Shown one piece after another: positions 39,734 to 49,601 of a stretch of 64,000 bases of DNA. This stretch comes from Betaproteobacteria bacterium (lineage in GTDB: Bacteria > Pseudomonadota > Gammaproteobacteria > Burkholderiales > Rhodocyclaceae). The notes under the pieces were generated by a model. It made no database searches and was not told where the DNA came from. It saw only the letters and a program-made list of their open reading frames with translations. The position numbers were made by a program, and so were the translations under genes. The DNA lies in contig VEPL01000007.1 of the NCBI GenBank assembly GCA_012026885.1, positions 62,001 through 126,000 on the forward strand, in the 5' to 3' direction. Position 1 is the stretch's first letter. The number at the start of each line of letters is the position of its first letter.

Positions 39734-41136
39734 CCGGCTTCCAGGTCGTCGTCCTCTGGTCGGACATCCTCGTCTGGCTGCTCGTCGCATCCGGCATCGG
39801 GCTCGGCGTGCTGGTCGCCAGGAGCCCGCCGCTGCTCGCCGCCTGGCGGCGGGTCGGGGCGAGCCGCACCGGCATGGCGTCAGCGACGGTCCTGTTCGCC
39901 TTCATCGCCGTCGGCCTGCTCGATTCCCTGCATTACCGCGTCGCGCTCGACGGCAAGCCTGGACAGAAGGTCCAGTACGGGGTCGAGGTGCTGTCGGTGC
40001 TCGACGCGCTGGCGGCGCCGCTGCGCACCCGCAACGAGAAGACCTACTCGGAGCCGTTCGCGACCCGCCTCTACGCCAAGGAGACGATGGACGTCCCCGG
40101 TGCCGGTGCGGTGCGCGACTACCCGCGCCTCAAGCACGGCGGCAAGCACCTCGGCGAACGCGAGGACGAGGTGGCGGCCGATGCCGGCTTCACCGCCCTG
40201 CGCGGCGCCGCGCTGGCCTTTGCCGTCTGGCTGGGGCTGGCCGGGATTGCCGCGGCACTGGCCGGGGGCGGCACGGCTGCGGTCGACGGTCCGGGATGGC
40301 AGAGAATCTGGCGCGGCGATGCCGGCTTTGCCTGGGACGCCGTCCTGCTCACGCTGCTGCTCATGTTGCTGATCGCCGTGCCGCTGTTCTGGCTGTCCGG
40401 GCAGTACCACGTGTTCGGCACCGACAAGGTCGGCCAGGACGTGCTCTACCAGGTACTGAAGAGCGTGCGCACGGCGCTGATCATCGGCCTGGTGACGACG
40501 CTGGTCATGCTGCCGGTCGCCGTGCTGCTCGGCATCGTCGCCGGCTATTTCCGCGGCTGGGTGGACGACGTGATCCAGTATCTCTACACGGTGCTGAACT
40601 CGATTCCCGGCGTGCTGCTGATCGCCGCCGCCGTGCTGATGATGCAGGTGGTGATCGATACCCACCCGCAGTGGTTTTCCACGGCAGCCGAACGTGCCGA
40701 CCTGCGCCTGCTCGCTCTCTGCCTGATCCTCGGCGTCACGTCGTGGACCGGGCTGTGCCGCCTGCTGCGCGGCGAGACGCTCAAGCTGCGCGAACTGGAA
40801 TACATCCAGGCGGCGCAGGCTTTCGGCGTGTCGAGTTGGCGCATCATCCTGCGCCATATCCTGCCCAACGTCATGCACATCGTCATCATCGCGCTGGTCA
40901 TGGATTTCTCCGGCCTCGTGCTGGCCGAAGCCGTGCTCTCCTACGTCGGCATCGGTGTCGATCCGACGATGACCAGCTTCGGCACGATGATCAACAACGC
41001 GCGCATGGAACTGGGGCGCGAGCCGGTCGTCTGGTGGTCGCTCGCTGCCGCCTTCAGCGCGATGTTCATCCTCGTGCTTGCCGCCAACCTGTTCGCCGAC
41101 GCCGTGCGCGACGCCTTTGACCCGAGGGCCGCCTGA
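39730..41136 (+). CDS. Oligopeptide-type ABC transporter permease (YejE-like)
   Basis: A 468-residue permease, longer than usual because of a ~150-residue region (about 60-200) between the first two helices, containing [20 protein letters not shown] and GREDEV-like charged text. The core permease follows ([58 protein letters not shown]). YejE-type permeases have a similar but shorter insert. ATGA overlap with the first permease supports a heterodimer. Confidence 0.9.
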   Translation: MTGFQVVVLWSDILVWLLVASGIGLGVLVARSPPLLAAWRRVGASRTGMASATVLFAFIAVGLLDSLHYRVALDGKPGQKVQYGVEVLSVLDALAAPLRTRNEKTYSEPFATRLYAKETMDVPGAGAVRDYPRLKHGGKHLGEREDEVAADAGFTALRGAALAFAVWLGLAGIAAALAGGGTAAVDGPGWQRIWRGDAGFAWDAVLLTLLLMLLIAVPLFWLSGQYHVFGTDKVGQDVLYQVLKSVRTALIIGLVTTLVMLPVAVLLGIVAGYFRGWVDDVIQYLYTVLNSIPGVLLIAAAVLMMQVVIDTHPQWFSTAAERADLRLLALCLILGVTSWTGLCRLLRGETLKLRELEYIQAAQAFGVSSWRIILRHILPNVMHIVIIALVMDFSGLVLAEAVLSYVGIGVDPTMTSFGTMINNARMELGREPVVWWSLAAAFSAMFILVLAANLFADAVRDAFDPRAA

Positions 41137-41137
41137 C

Positions 41138-43111
41138 ATGCTGACCGTCACCGGCCTTCGCCTCGGCTTCCAGGCCGGTCGTTCGACGCTGGCTGCGGTC
41201 GACGGCGTTTCCTTCGCCATTTCCAGGGGCGAGACCTTCGCGCTGCTCGGCGAATCGGGCTGCGGCAAGTCGGTCACCGCCCAGGGCATCATGCGCCTGC
41301 TGCCGGCAGCAGGGCGCGTGCTCGGCGGCAGCGTTCGCCTCGACGGCAGCGAGCTGCTGGCGCTGCCGGAGGCCGAGATGCGCAGCTTCCGCGGCGGGCG
41401 CATGGCGATGATCTTCCAGGAGCCGGCCACCAGCCTCAACCCGGTGCTGACGGTCGGCCGCCAGATCGGCGAGGTGCTCGAGCGCCACCTCGGGCTCGCC
41501 GGCGCGGCAGCACGCGAGCGCATGGTCGAGCTGCTGCGCCAGGTCGGCATCGCCGACCCGGAGCGGCGTCTCGACGAGTATCCGTTCCAGCTCTCCGGCG
41601 GCATGAAGCAGCGCGTGATGATCGCCATCGCGCTGGCCGGCGAGCCCGATCTGCTGATCGCCGACGAGCCGACAACGGCGCTCGATGTCACGGTGCAGGC
41701 GCAGATCCTCGACCTCCTTGCCCAGCTGCAGCGCGAGCGCGGCATGGGCATGCTGCTGATCACGCACGACCTCGGCGTCGTCGCCCGCATGGCGCACCGC
41801 ATCGGCGTCATGTATGCCGGCGAGCTGGTCGAAGTGGCGGGCCGTGAGGAATTCTTCGGGGCGCCCCGCCATCCCTACACGCAGGCGCTGTTCGCGGCGT
41901 TGCCCGACGTGTCGCGGCGCGGCCAGCGGCTGGTGACGATCCCCGGCCAGGTGCCCGCGCTGGCGGCGATGCCGGCCGGCTGCCGCTTCGCCGACCGCTG
42001 CCCCCATGTAATGGCGGTCTGCCGCGAGCGTGCGCCGGCGTGGCGTGTGGCCGGGGAAGGCCACGCGCTGCGCTGCCACTGGCAAGGGGGCGGACAGGCG
42101 GAGCAATTCGCCGGGCACGCGGTCAGCGAGCTGGACCTGGACAGCGGCCGGCCCTTCCTCGCGGTGGCCGACCTCAAGGTGCATTTCCCGATCCGCCGCG
42201 GCCTCTTGCAGCGCACGGTCGGGCACGTACGCGCGGTCGACGGCGTTTCGCTGGCGGTTTCCGCCGGGCGCACACTGGCCCTGGTCGGCGAATCGGGCTG
42301 CGGCAAGACGACGGTCGGCAAGGCGCTGCTGCAGCTCGTGCCGCCGACCGCCGGCAGCGTCCGCCTCGGCGAAACCGAGCTGGCCGGGCTCAAGGGCAGG
42401 CGGCTGCGTGCGGCGCGCCGGCACATGCAGATGGTCTTCCAGGATCCGTTCTCCTCGCTCAACCCGCGCCTGCGCGTCGGCGAGATCATCGCGGAAGGCA
42501 TTGCCGCGCTGCGCGTCGATGCCGGGGGCGATCCGGCCGCGGTCGTTCAGGCATTGCTGGCGCAGGTCGGGCTGCCGGCCGACGCGGCGGCGCGCTACCC
42601 GCACGAGTTTTCCGGCGGCCAGCGCCAGCGCATCGCGATCGCCCGCGCACTGGCGGTGCAGCCGGAATTGCTGATCTGCGACGAGCCGACCTCGGCGCTC
42701 GACGTCTCGGTGCAGGCGCAGATCCTCAACCTCCTGAAGAACCTGCAGGCCGAGCTGGGTGTCGCCTACCTGTTCATCACCCATAATTTCGCGGTGGTCG
42801 AGTACCTCGCGCACGACGTTGCGGTGATGTATCTCGGGCGCATCGTCGAACGCGGGCGGGCGGAGGAAGTCCTGCAATCGCCACATCACCCCTACACGCA
42901 GGTGCTGCTCTCGGCGGTTCCGGCGCCGCGCCTCGATGCGAACGTGCAGCCGGTCAGGCTGGCGGGCGAGACGCCATCCCCGGCCGATCCGCCGTCCGGG
43001 TGCCATTTCCATCCGCGTTGCCCGAAAGCGCAGGCGCTGTGCCGCGAACGCTATCCGGAGACGACGGAGCTATCGGCCACCCACGCGGTAGCCTGCCACT
43101 TTCCCGGTTGA
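41138..43111 (+). CDS. Fused two-domain peptide ABC ATPase (YejF/DppDF-like)
   Basis: A 657-residue protein with two ABC domains in one chain. First: Walker [12 protein letters not shown], signature LSGGMKQRV, Walker [13 protein letters not shown]. Second: Walker [12 protein letters not shown], signature [15 protein letters not shown], Walker [13 protein letters not shown]. Each is followed by an oligopeptide C-terminal cysteine-rich tail ([28 protein letters not shown]). This is the complete motor for the two permeases. Start ATG 41138, right after the permease stop. Confidence 0.95.
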   Translation: MLTVTGLRLGFQAGRSTLAAVDGVSFAISRGETFALLGESGCGKSVTAQGIMRLLPAAGRVLGGSVRLDGSELLALPEAEMRSFRGGRMAMIFQEPATSLNPVLTVGRQIGEVLERHLGLAGAAARERMVELLRQVGIADPERRLDEYPFQLSGGMKQRVMIAIALAGEPDLLIADEPTTALDVTVQAQILDLLAQLQRERGMGMLLITHDLGVVARMAHRIGVMYAGELVEVAGREEFFGAPRHPYTQALFAALPDVSRRGQRLVTIPGQVPALAAMPAGCRFADRCPHVMAVCRERAPAWRVAGEGHALRCHWQGGGQAEQFAGHAVSELDLDSGRPFLAVADLKVHFPIRRGLLQRTVGHVRAVDGVSLAVSAGRTLALVGESGCGKTTVGKALLQLVPPTAGSVRLGETELAGLKGRRLRAARRHMQMVFQDPFSSLNPRLRVGEIIAEGIAALRVDAGGDPAAVVQALLAQVGLPADAAARYPHEFSGGQRQRIAIARALAVQPELLICDEPTSALDVSVQAQILNLLKNLQAELGVAYLFITHNFAVVEYLAHDVAVMYLGRIVERGRAEEVLQSPHHPYTQVLLSAVPAPRLDANVQPVRLAGETPSPADPPSGCHFHPRCPKAQALCRERYPETTELSATHAVACHFPG

Positions 43112-43112
43112 A

Positions 43113-44546
43113 TCAGCCGCGGCGGCCGTTGCCGCTGCGCGCGACCCTGGTTTCGGCAGCCGGCTTGGCAGCGGCCTTTGCGGTGGTCTTTGCGGCGGGA
43201 CGCGCGGCATCCTTGCGTACGCCGGTGGCCGCCACCTGCGGGGTAGCGGCCTTGGCAGGTTTTTCTGCCCTGCCCTTCCCCTTCGCGACGGGGGCGCGTG
43301 GCTCCGGTTCGGGAACCGCGATGATGCGTGCATCATCGCCGAGGGCGTCGATGTCGCCGGCACCGCGGCCGGCCGGGACCAGCAGCGTCGAACCGGCGGC
43401 CAGGCGCACACGGCCCTGCAGGCCGTTGGCACGCAGCAGGTCGGGCAGGGCGATGCCGAAGCGGGCGGAAACATCCTCGATGCGTTCGCCCTGGCGCGTG
43501 CTGTAGGCTTCCCACTCGGTCAGCGGCGCCGCGTGGCGCTGCAGGTTGCTCTGGAAGGTCGACATCTTCTCGGCCGGGATGACGACCGGCGTTTCCGCCT
43601 TCATCACCGGCCGGTTGTGTGCCGGGTTGAGGGCGACGAACTGGTCGACCGGCATGTCGGCGAGGCGGGCGGCGGTCTTGACGTCCATGGGGCGCGGTGC
43701 CGGTACGGTCGCGAAATAGGGGCGGTTCATGACCTCGGGCAGGCCGAGGCTGGCCATCAGCGACGGGTTGCTGAAGATGTTCTTGAGCGCCTGCAACTTG
43801 GGCACGTAATGGCGTGTCTCGGTCGGCATGTTCAGGCTGGCGTAGTCGGTCGGCAGGCCCTTCGCCTCGTTCTTCTCGATCGCCCGCTTGACCGCGCCTT
43901 CGCCCCAGTTGTAAGAGGCCAGCGCCAGGTGCCAGTCGCCATGCATGTCGTAGACGGTGTGCAGGTACTCGAGGGCGGCGCCGGTCGACGCGACGATGTC
44001 GCGGCGTTGGTCCTGCCACCAGCTCTGTTCAAGGTTGAAACGCTTGCCGGTGGCCGGGATGAACTGCCAGAGGCCGGAGGCATGGGCGCGCGAATAGGCC
44101 ATCGGGTTGAACGAACTCTCGACCATGGGCAGCAGCGCCAGTTCGGTCGGCATGCCGCGCGCCTCGATTTCCTCGACGATGTGGTGGAGGTAGGGGCGGC
44201 TGCGCTCGATCATGCGGCGCAGGGCATCGGGACGGTTCTGGTACCACTGCTGGTAGTGCAGGGTCAGGTTGTCCTCGAGGTCGGTCATTGCGAACCCGTG
44301 GCGGATGCGGTCCCACAGGTTGTCGGTCGGCGCCGTGAGGTCGACGCTGCGGGCGACGGCCGGCGCCTGGCGGACTTCCTCGACCGAGAGGGCGGCAGCC
44401 GGTCCCCGCGTTCCGGGGACGAGCATCGAGACGAGGGTGAGCGGCGCGCGCGCTTCGTCGGCGCCAACGGCCATGGTGCCCGAGGCCATGGCCAGCAGGA
44501 TGGCGGCCTGTCGGGCCACGCGCGGAAACGGCTTGCGCTCGTGCAT
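43113..44546 (-). CDS. mltD: Membrane-bound lytic transglycosylase D
   Basis: A 477-residue protein with an N-terminal hydrophobic signal region (AAILLAMASGTMAVG). The SLT domain has the catalytic Glu in LLPMVESSFNPMAYSRAHAS and downstream LASYNWGEGAVKRAI. Then one LysM domain (STRQGERIEDVSARFGIALP) and a lysine/alanine/proline-rich basic tail (about residues 405-477). E. coli MltD has two LysM repeats and a lipobox; neither a second LysM nor a clear lipobox is seen here. The gene converges on the ABC ATPase with a 1-bp gap. Confidence 0.92.
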   Translation of the reverse strand: MHERKPFPRVARQAAILLAMASGTMAVGADEARAPLTLVSMLVPGTRGPAAALSVEEVRQAPAVARSVDLTAPTDNLWDRIRHGFAMTDLEDNLTLHYQQWYQNRPDALRRMIERSRPYLHHIVEEIEARGMPTELALLPMVESSFNPMAYSRAHASGLWQFIPATGKRFNLEQSWWQDQRRDIVASTGAALEYLHTVYDMHGDWHLALASYNWGEGAVKRAIEKNEAKGLPTDYASLNMPTETRHYVPKLQALKNIFSNPSLMASLGLPEVMNRPYFATVPAPRPMDVKTAARLADMPVDQFVALNPAHNRPVMKAETPVVIPAEKMSTFQSNLQRHAAPLTEWEAYSTRQGERIEDVSARFGIALPDLLRANGLQGRVRLAAGSTLLVPAGRGAGDIDALGDDARIIAVPEPEPRAPVAKGKGRAEKPAKAATPQVAATGVRKDAARPAAKTTAKAAAKPAAETRVARSGNGRRG

Positions 44547-44638
44547 CGGACATCTCCTGCCTGAAGGGGCAATGACCCTGGACGGGGCGATTATAACCAG
44601 TGCCGGGCCGCCATGACCCTGTTTCGATCAAGGAAATG

Positions 44639-44664
44639 AAAAAACCGGCCGGAGCCGGTTTTTT
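44639..44664 (-). terminator. Terminator of the tRNA operon
   Basis: A symmetric hairpin AAAAAACCGGC, loop CGGA, GCCGGTTTTTT. It works in both directions; on the minus strand it lies 9 bp after tRNA-Asp. Confidence 0.82.
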
Positions 44665-44672
44665 CTGGGTGT

Positions 44673-44749
44673 TGGCGGAGTGGACGGGACTCGAACCCGC
44701 GACCCCCGGCGTGACAGGCCGGTATTCTAACCAACTGAACTACCACTCC
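44673..44749 (-). tRNA. tRNA-Asp (GTC)
   Basis: 77 nt including CCA. Acceptor GGAGTGG/CCACTCC with discriminator G, anticodon stem-loop CCGGCCTGTCACGCCGG (anticodon GTC), T-loop GTTCGAGTCC. Third gene of the Ala-Glu-Asp operon. Confidence 0.96.
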
Positions 44750-44777
44750 AGGCTTTGCAGCCGTACTGCTGAAACCT

Positions 44778-44853
44778 TGGCGTCCCCACGGGGATTCGAA
44801 CCCCGGTTACCGCCGTGAAAGGGCGGTGTCCTAGGCCTCTAGACGATGGGGAC
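44778..44853 (-). tRNA. tRNA-Glu (TTC)
   Basis: 76 nt including CCA. Acceptor GTCCCCA/TGGGGAC, anticodon stem-loop CGCCCTTTCACGGCG (anticodon TTC), T-arm GGGGTTCGAATCCCC. Second gene of the operon, close to gltX whose product charges it. Confidence 0.96.
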
Positions 44854-44874
44854 CCGGACTTCTTTCACGTTGCC

Positions 44875-44950
<76 letters not shown>

Positions 44951-44970
44951 GGTGCCGTGAAAGAGCGCGC

Positions 44971-44999
44971 ATTATATTGAGCGGAACCGCCCTTGTAAA
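44971..44999 (-). promoter_or_regulatory. Promoter of the tRNA-Ala-Glu-Asp operon
   Basis: On the minus strand TTTACA (44994-44999), exactly 17 bp, TATAAT (44971-44976), followed by a GC-only discriminator GCGCGC. A near-consensus sigma-70 promoter with the GC-rich discriminator usual for stable RNA under stringent control. The start is expected near 44964, 14 bp before tRNA-Ala. Confidence 0.88.
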
Positions 45000-45014
45000 C
45001 ACCTTTTGCGGAAA

Positions 45015-46412
45015 TCAGGCGGTCGGCGCGGCGAGCTTTTCGCGGACCCGTTCGCGCCCGAGCAGTTCGATCACTGCATCGACCGACGGGGTTTGCGCCT
45101 GGCCGGTCAGGAGCACGCGCAGGGGCATCGCCAGCTTGGGCATCTTGAGTCCGTGGCGGGCCACCATTTCCTTGATCAGCGCTGCGATGGCGGCCGTTTC
45201 CCAGGGCACTGTGGCGAGGCTCGTGGCGAAATCGGCGAGTGCCGGGCGTGCTTCGTCGCTCAGGTGCTGGGCGAGGAGTTCCGGGGCCGGCGACACCGGC
45301 ACGTAGAACACCTCGACCGCGTCGGCCAGCACGTTCAGCGTATTGCTGCGGTCGACGTACAGCGCGACCGCTTTTTCGAGATCGGGGCCGCCAGAGAGAT
45401 CGACGCCGCGCGCGCCCAGCCGGGCGCCCACCAGCGCGGCCAGTTCGGGTGCCGGCACCTGCTTCAGGTAGTACTGGTTCAACCAGAGCAGCTTCTCGGT
45501 GTTGAACTGGGCAGCCGAGGCGGTAATGTGGTCGAGGTCGAACCAGGCGACGAACTGCTCGCGCGAGAACACTTCGTCGTCGCCGTGCGACCAGCCGAGG
45601 CGGGCCAGGTAGTTGATGACGGCCGCGGGCAGGTAGCCGTCATCGTCGTACTGCATGACCGATACCGCGCCGTGGCGCTTGGAGAGCTTGGTGCCGTCGT
45701 CGCCGAGGATCATCGACAGGTGGGCGTAGGTCGGCACCTCGGCACCCAGCGCCTTGAGGATGTTGATCTGGCGCGGCGTGTTGTTGACGTGGTCATCACC
45801 GCGGATGACATGGGTGATGCGCATGTCCCAGTCATCGACGCAGACGCAGAAATTGTAGGTCGGGGTGCCGTCGGCACGGGCGATGATCAGGTCGTCCAGT
45901 TCGGCATTGGCGAACTCGATGCGGCCCTTGACCTGGTCGTCCCAGCCGACGACGCCATCCTTCGGGTTGCGGAAGCGGACCACCGGCGGCACGCCTGCCG
46001 GTGGCGCCGGCAGGACCTTGCCGGGCTCCGGGCGCCAGTGTCCGTCATAGCGCGGCTTCTCCTTGCGTGCTTCCTGCTCGGCGCGCAGCGCATCGAGTTC
46101 CTCGCGCGTCGTGTAGCAGTGGTAGGCCGTCCCGGCCGCGAGCATGTCGGCGATCACCGCCTTGTAGCGGTCCATGCGCTGCATCTGGTAGAACGGCCCC
46201 TCGTCGTGGGCCAGCCCCAGCCAGTTCATGCCGTCGAGAATGGCCTGCACCGCCTCGGGGGTCGAGCGGGCGACATCGGTGTCCTCGATGCGCAGGATGA
46301 ACTGGCCGCCGTGGCGGCGGGCATAGGCCCAGGCGAAGAGCGCGGTGCGGGCGCCGCCGATATGCAGGAAGCCGGTCGGGCTGGGGGCGAAACGGGTACG
46401 GACGGACGTCAT
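45015..46412 (-). CDS. gltX: Glutamyl-tRNA synthetase
   Basis: A 465-residue class I synthetase that charges tRNA-Glu. It has the HIGH-type motif [20 protein letters not shown] (residues 8-27), [14 protein letters not shown], and the KMSKS-type motif [11 protein letters not shown]. The C-terminal anticodon-binding domain is helical. It sits upstream of the tRNA operon on the same strand, but that operon has its own promoter within the 64-bp gap. Confidence 0.97.
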   Translation of the reverse strand: MTSVRTRFAPSPTGFLHIGGARTALFAWAYARRHGGQFILRIEDTDVARSTPEAVQAILDGMNWLGLAHDEGPFYQMQRMDRYKAVIADMLAAGTAYHCYTTREELDALRAEQEARKEKPRYDGHWRPEPGKVLPAPPAGVPPVVRFRNPKDGVVGWDDQVKGRIEFANAELDDLIIARADGTPTYNFCVCVDDWDMRITHVIRGDDHVNNTPRQINILKALGAEVPTYAHLSMILGDDGTKLSKRHGAVSVMQYDDDGYLPAAVINYLARLGWSHGDDEVFSREQFVAWFDLDHITASAAQFNTEKLLWLNQYYLKQVPAPELAALVGARLGARGVDLSGGPDLEKAVALYVDRSNTLNVLADAVEVFYVPVSPAPELLAQHLSDEARPALADFATSLATVPWETAAIAALIKEMVARHGLKMPKLAMPLRVLLTGQAQTPSVDAVIELLGRERVREKLAAPTA

Positions 46413-46514
46413 GGGAAAGCCGGAAGAGGTACGAAGTCGAAGGGTCGCATTCTAGCCGACCCGCGTTTGACCGGCCTGCCGGATTCATGCTTAAATTCGC
46501 GCCTCTTTGCGGCG

Positions 46515-46560
46515 CGGGCGGTTAGCTGGGCGGTAGAGCGCTGCCTTCACACCGCGGATT
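46515..46560 (+). pseudogene. Truncated tRNA-Val-like remnant
   Basis: GCGGGCGGTTAGCTGGGCGG, then TAGAGCGCTGCC, TTCACAC and CGCGGA read as the acceptor 5' strand, D-arm and anticodon arm of a tRNA with a CAC anticodon. The T-arm and 3' acceptor strand are missing; unrelated sequence with a T-run follows. It lies 56 bp before the intact tRNA-Val with the same anticodon loop. Confidence 0.65.
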
Positions 46561-46616
46561 CCGGTAGTATTTTTCCGGAGGGTGTTGAAGCGGCAACGTA
46601 TTGATTTTCAAGGTTT

Positions 46617-46691
46617 GCGTCGGTAGCTCAGGGGTAGAGCATCGCCTTCACACGGCGGGGGTCGGGGGTTCGAAACCCTCCCGACGCACCA
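46617..46691 (+). tRNA. tRNA-Val (CAC)
   Basis: 75 nt including CCA. Acceptor GCGTCGG/CCGACGC, discriminator A, D-arm AGCTCAGGGGTAGAGC, anticodon loop TTCACAC (anticodon CAC), T-arm GGGGGTTCGAAACCCTC. Short AT-rich inverted repeats (ATTGATTTT / AAAATCAAT) flank it; no clear promoter boxes are seen. Confidence 0.95.
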
Positions 46692-46808
46692 TAGAAAAAT
46701 CAATAGGTTACAAATACGGGCACAGATCGTTTGCCCAAAGATCGTGTTCGTCCGCTCAGACATGCGGCAGGAATCCGCCCAAGTCCAATCATTGGTTCGT
46801 TCGCCGAA

Positions 46809-47456
46809 TCAGCGGCTGCGTTTTTTCCGCTCCGCAGCGCGAATCCGGCTGGTGACAACCTCGTCCGGGGCGACCTGCTGGCTGGCAAAATAATGCAGGG
46901 CGGCTTCCAGTTCCTCGCGCGTTACCCTTTCCAGCATGCCTCGCTTGACAATATCGACATGGCGTTGCTGATCCATGATGAGATCCAGCTGGCTGAGCAT
47001 GTAGATGATGTTCTGACCGGCCAGCAGTGGGATGTTTTCATAGACGCTGGAACGACCGCTGTTGAAATGACAAAACCCGCAAACGCGCAGGTACACCGCG
47101 CCGCCCCGGGCGGATTTTTGCGGGTCGACGGGTTGCGGAGTGCGTAGGTAGGGAAGCGAGGCGAAGTAGCTTGCCAGCTGCTGCAGGTCGTTGTCGGTCA
47201 GGTCACTGGTGGTTCCGCGCATGATGGCAGAGTGCCCCTGGTCGCTCCGGAGACGACGCAGCATTTCGAGCAGGTAGTGTTCGTTCTGTCCGCCCAGTGC
47301 CGGTGCTTCCGGAATGGCACCGGCGCCGTCGGCACCGTGACAGGCCGAGCAATAGGCTAACAGCGAAACAAACCGCTCATCCGCTTGCGCCCAGGCGGTT
47401 CGGCTCAGGCTCGACAGGGCAACGCAAAGGCAGAGAAGCGAAAGGGAGAAACGCAT
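46809..47456 (-). CDS. Dihaem c-type cytochrome (cytochrome c4-like)
   Basis: A 215-residue periplasmic cytochrome with a Sec signal peptide (about residues 1-23). Two haem-binding motifs are present: Cys36-Ser-Ala-Cys-His40 and Cys126-Gly-Phe-Cys-His130. Each is followed by a cytochrome c fold with APALGGQNEHYLLEML and IPLLAGQNIIYMLSQL, the repeat pattern of cytochrome c4 type. It carries electrons toward a terminal oxidase or reductase. It ends in a basic tail (AAERKKRSR). Confidence 0.9.
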   Translation of the reverse strand: MRFSLSLLCLCVALSSLSRTAWAQADERFVSLLAYCSACHGADGAGAIPEAPALGGQNEHYLLEMLRRLRSDQGHSAIMRGTTSDLTDNDLQQLASYFASLPYLRTPQPVDPQKSARGGAVYLRVCGFCHFNSGRSSVYENIPLLAGQNIIYMLSQLDLIMDQQRHVDIVKRGMLERVTREELEAALHYFASQQVAPDEVVTSRIRAAERKKRSR

Positions 47457-47604
47457 GGGAAGCGCATGCTAACACTGCTTCCGCCGAAGTAATCAGCTAC
47501 CCAATTTTCCCTCGGACGATCACCCGTTCAATCCCGGTACTGCCCGCCACGAGAATCGAACAGTCAGGCCACCGGATCCCGGTAGCCTTCTTGTTTGGCC
47601 GGGT

Positions 47605-48573
47605 TTAAACCGCGTAGGGCCGGTGCAGCCACTGGCGGACGGTGTCGGCGTCGCGCTGGGGTAGGTAGGCGAAGCCGTTCATGGCATCCTCGACAACGGC
47701 CTGGGCGACCCAGTGCGGCAGGGCACGGCCGGCCAGCATGTGGAAATACCAGGCCATCGGATAGCCGGCTTCGCGGTCGAAGCGGGCCAGCGCTTCATGC
47801 AGGGTGAGGCCGTTGGCGCCGGGATCGGCGGCGAAGGTCGGCGGTGCACCGGCCAGCGTGGCGATCGGCTGGGCGCGGAAGACCGGTTGCTGGTAACGGT
47901 CGAGGTGCTCGCGGGTGGCAATGACCCAGTGGTTGTGGAAGTTGCTGGCGCCGCCGGCGCTCGAGTTGCTCCAGTCCGCGAGCATGCGGTGGATGGGAGC
48001 TGGCTCCGGCTTTTGCGCGAGCATGCGCCTGAGGAAGCTGCCGACGTGTTGCAGGCGGCGGAAGCTGTAGAAGGGCAGGTCAAGCGGCTGCGGCCGTCCG
48101 CCACCAGCGCGCGGGTCGACGAGTTCCTCGAGGCTGGCAGGGGAATCGGAAAACAGGCGGTGGGCGCGCATTTCCTGCAAATCCTCGATCTCGAGCTGGA
48201 GGAAATTGTCGGCGCCATCGCCGGCCGCGGCCACGAGATAGTGCGTCTGGCCGACCAGGCGCGTCGCGTAGAACTCGCTGCCTTCCATTTCGTCGGCGAA
48301 TGCCTGCAGATCGCCGCCGTGGGCGGCAAGTCCGTCCTCGGCCCATTCCTCGAGGCGGTCGTGCACGCGGGTTCCGTCGGCCGCGACGACGCCGCCCAGA
48401 CGGTACCAGCCGCCACGGGCGAGCGCATGGCGGAAATTCCATTCGGGCAGCGCGCTGGCAAGCGCCTTGACCAGGGCGCCGGGGCCGCCGGCGACCGGTG
48501 TGCGGGCACAGACCTCGACGATGGCGGCGGCAAGCGCCTTGCAGTGCTCGGCCCAGGCTTGGGTATCCTTCAT
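47605..48573 (-). CDS. Unknown protein at the end of the nif operon, 322 aa
   Basis: A soluble protein of 322 residues that I do not recognise. It has many aromatic residues (PEWNFRHALARGGWYRLGGV; MAWYFHMLAGRALPHWVAQA) and no cysteine cluster. It begins 16 bp after the LRV protein gene, so it probably belongs to the nif transcript. A role in nitrogenase support is inference from position only. Confidence 0.7.
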   Translation of the reverse strand: MKDTQAWAEHCKALAAAIVEVCARTPVAGGPGALVKALASALPEWNFRHALARGGWYRLGGVVAADGTRVHDRLEEWAEDGLAAHGGDLQAFADEMEGSEFYATRLVGQTHYLVAAAGDGADNFLQLEIEDLQEMRAHRLFSDSPASLEELVDPRAGGGRPQPLDLPFYSFRRLQHVGSFLRRMLAQKPEPAPIHRMLADWSNSSAGGASNFHNHWVIATREHLDRYQQPVFRAQPIATLAGAPPTFAADPGANGLTLHEALARFDREAGYPMAWYFHMLAGRALPHWVAQAVVEDAMNGFAYLPQRDADTVRQWLHRPYAV

Positions 48574-48589
48574 TGCGGGTTTCTCCGGA

Positions 48590-49348
48590 TCATTGGGCGT
48601 CCTCCCCCGTCAGGCGCGTGCGGACGGCATCGCGGACCTCGGGCTCGGGGTCTTCGAGGAGGGCGGGCAGGAAGTCGGGGGGGGCGTTGTCGACCGCGGC
48701 GAGGCGGACCCACCACTCGGGATCGTTGAGCAGTGCGGCGGCCAGGCCGGGCAGGGCACGGCCGGCGACGATGGCGCGTACCTCGGGCTCGGGGTCCCGG
48801 GCGAGCAGGTGCAACGCGAAGGGCGGCAGGCGCCCGGCAACGACCTTGCGAACCTCGCGCTCGGGGTCGCGCGCCATCCGGGCGAGGCGCCCGTGTGGCA
48901 GGCGGCGGGCGACGGTGGCGCGGACCAGATAGTCGGGATCATCCGCGAGGCAGTCGAGTTGCGCCTCCGGCAGGCGGGCGGCGACGGAGAGGCGGACTTC
49001 GCGGTCGGGGTCGCCACTCATCGCGACGAGTCTGTCGACCGGCAGGCGGCTGGCGACGACCCGGCGGACCACTTCATCGGGATCGGATTTGAGCGCGAAA
49101 ATCGCGTCGACCGCGGCATAGCGGGCGGCGATGGCGCGCCGTTCCCAGAAGATGTCGGCGAGGTAATGCATGGCCTCGTCGCGGTTGCGGCGCAGGAAGC
49201 GGTCGATCTGGCGGCCGCTGTGGGCGCGGATGCAGGCGTCGCCGGGCGTGCAGCGCTCGCCGGTCACGTAGTCCGGGAAATAGGCGCAGCCCGAGCAGAG
49301 CCCGAGCCGGCCGACACCGGCCTTGAGCGCGGTTTCGTCACGACTCAT
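48590..49348 (-). CDS. LRV iron-sulfur protein of the nif cluster
   Basis: A 252-residue protein with an N-terminal four-cysteine cluster (Cys18, Cys21, Cys33, Cys39) that should hold [4Fe-4S], then about seven leucine-rich-variant repeats of the type DPEREVRKVVAGRLPPFALH and LLARDPEPEVRAIVAGR. The Azotobacter LRV protein encoded after nifK/T/Y has the same design; its job is unknown, probably assisting nitrogenase. The ATG at 49348 is inside the upstream gene (11-bp overlap). Confidence 0.9.
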   Translation of the reverse strand: MSRDETALKAGVGRLGLCSGCAYFPDYVTGERCTPGDACIRAHSGRQIDRFLRRNRDEAMHYLADIFWERRAIAARYAAVDAIFALKSDPDEVVRRVVASRLPVDRLVAMSGDPDREVRLSVAARLPEAQLDCLADDPDYLVRATVARRLPHGRLARMARDPEREVRKVVAGRLPPFALHLLARDPEPEVRAIVAGRALPGLAAALLNDPEWWVRLAAVDNAPPDFLPALLEDPEPEVRDAVRTRLTGEDAQ

Positions 49349-49601
49349 CGGCCCGGCTGGCAATCAGGAGGCCGGTGGCGGCCGCGGGATCGTTGGTCAG
49401 TTCGAGGCAGTGCCCGCTGGCGCCGGCGATCAGGTAGAGCTCGAAATCCCCGACGCTGAAGGCCGAACGGTAGCGCGGATTGAGATCGTCCTCGGCGCAG
49501 GCGCTGAAGTGCAGCGCGGGAAAGCGACGGCGCAGGGCGGCCGGGGTCGGGTCGAGCAGGACGGCCTCGCCGACCCGGGCGAGATCGGCGGGCGAGATCA
49601 T
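49338..49601 (-). CDS. DUF6129-like nif-associated protein, 87 aa
   Basis: A small acidic protein (ISPADLARVGEAVLLDPTPA; LHFSACAEDDLNPRYRSAFS). The position between nifY/nafY and the LRV gene and the sequence character match the DUF6129 family of nif clusters. Function unknown. Its start overlaps the upstream stop by ATGA. Confidence 0.75.
   Translation of the reverse strand: MISPADLARVGEAVLLDPTPAALRRRFPALHFSACAEDDLNPRYRSAFSVGDFELYLIAGASGHCLELTNDPAAATGLLIASRADES

Noticed and set aside
47457..47604. tRNA-like text near GAGAATCGAAC at about 47550
   Set aside because: No acceptor or anticodon stem can be formed around it; it is not a tRNA remnant.
48733..49092. Regular repeat pattern suggestive of a tandem DNA repeat
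   Set aside because: The periodicity is explained by the leucine-rich-variant protein repeats of the LRV gene.
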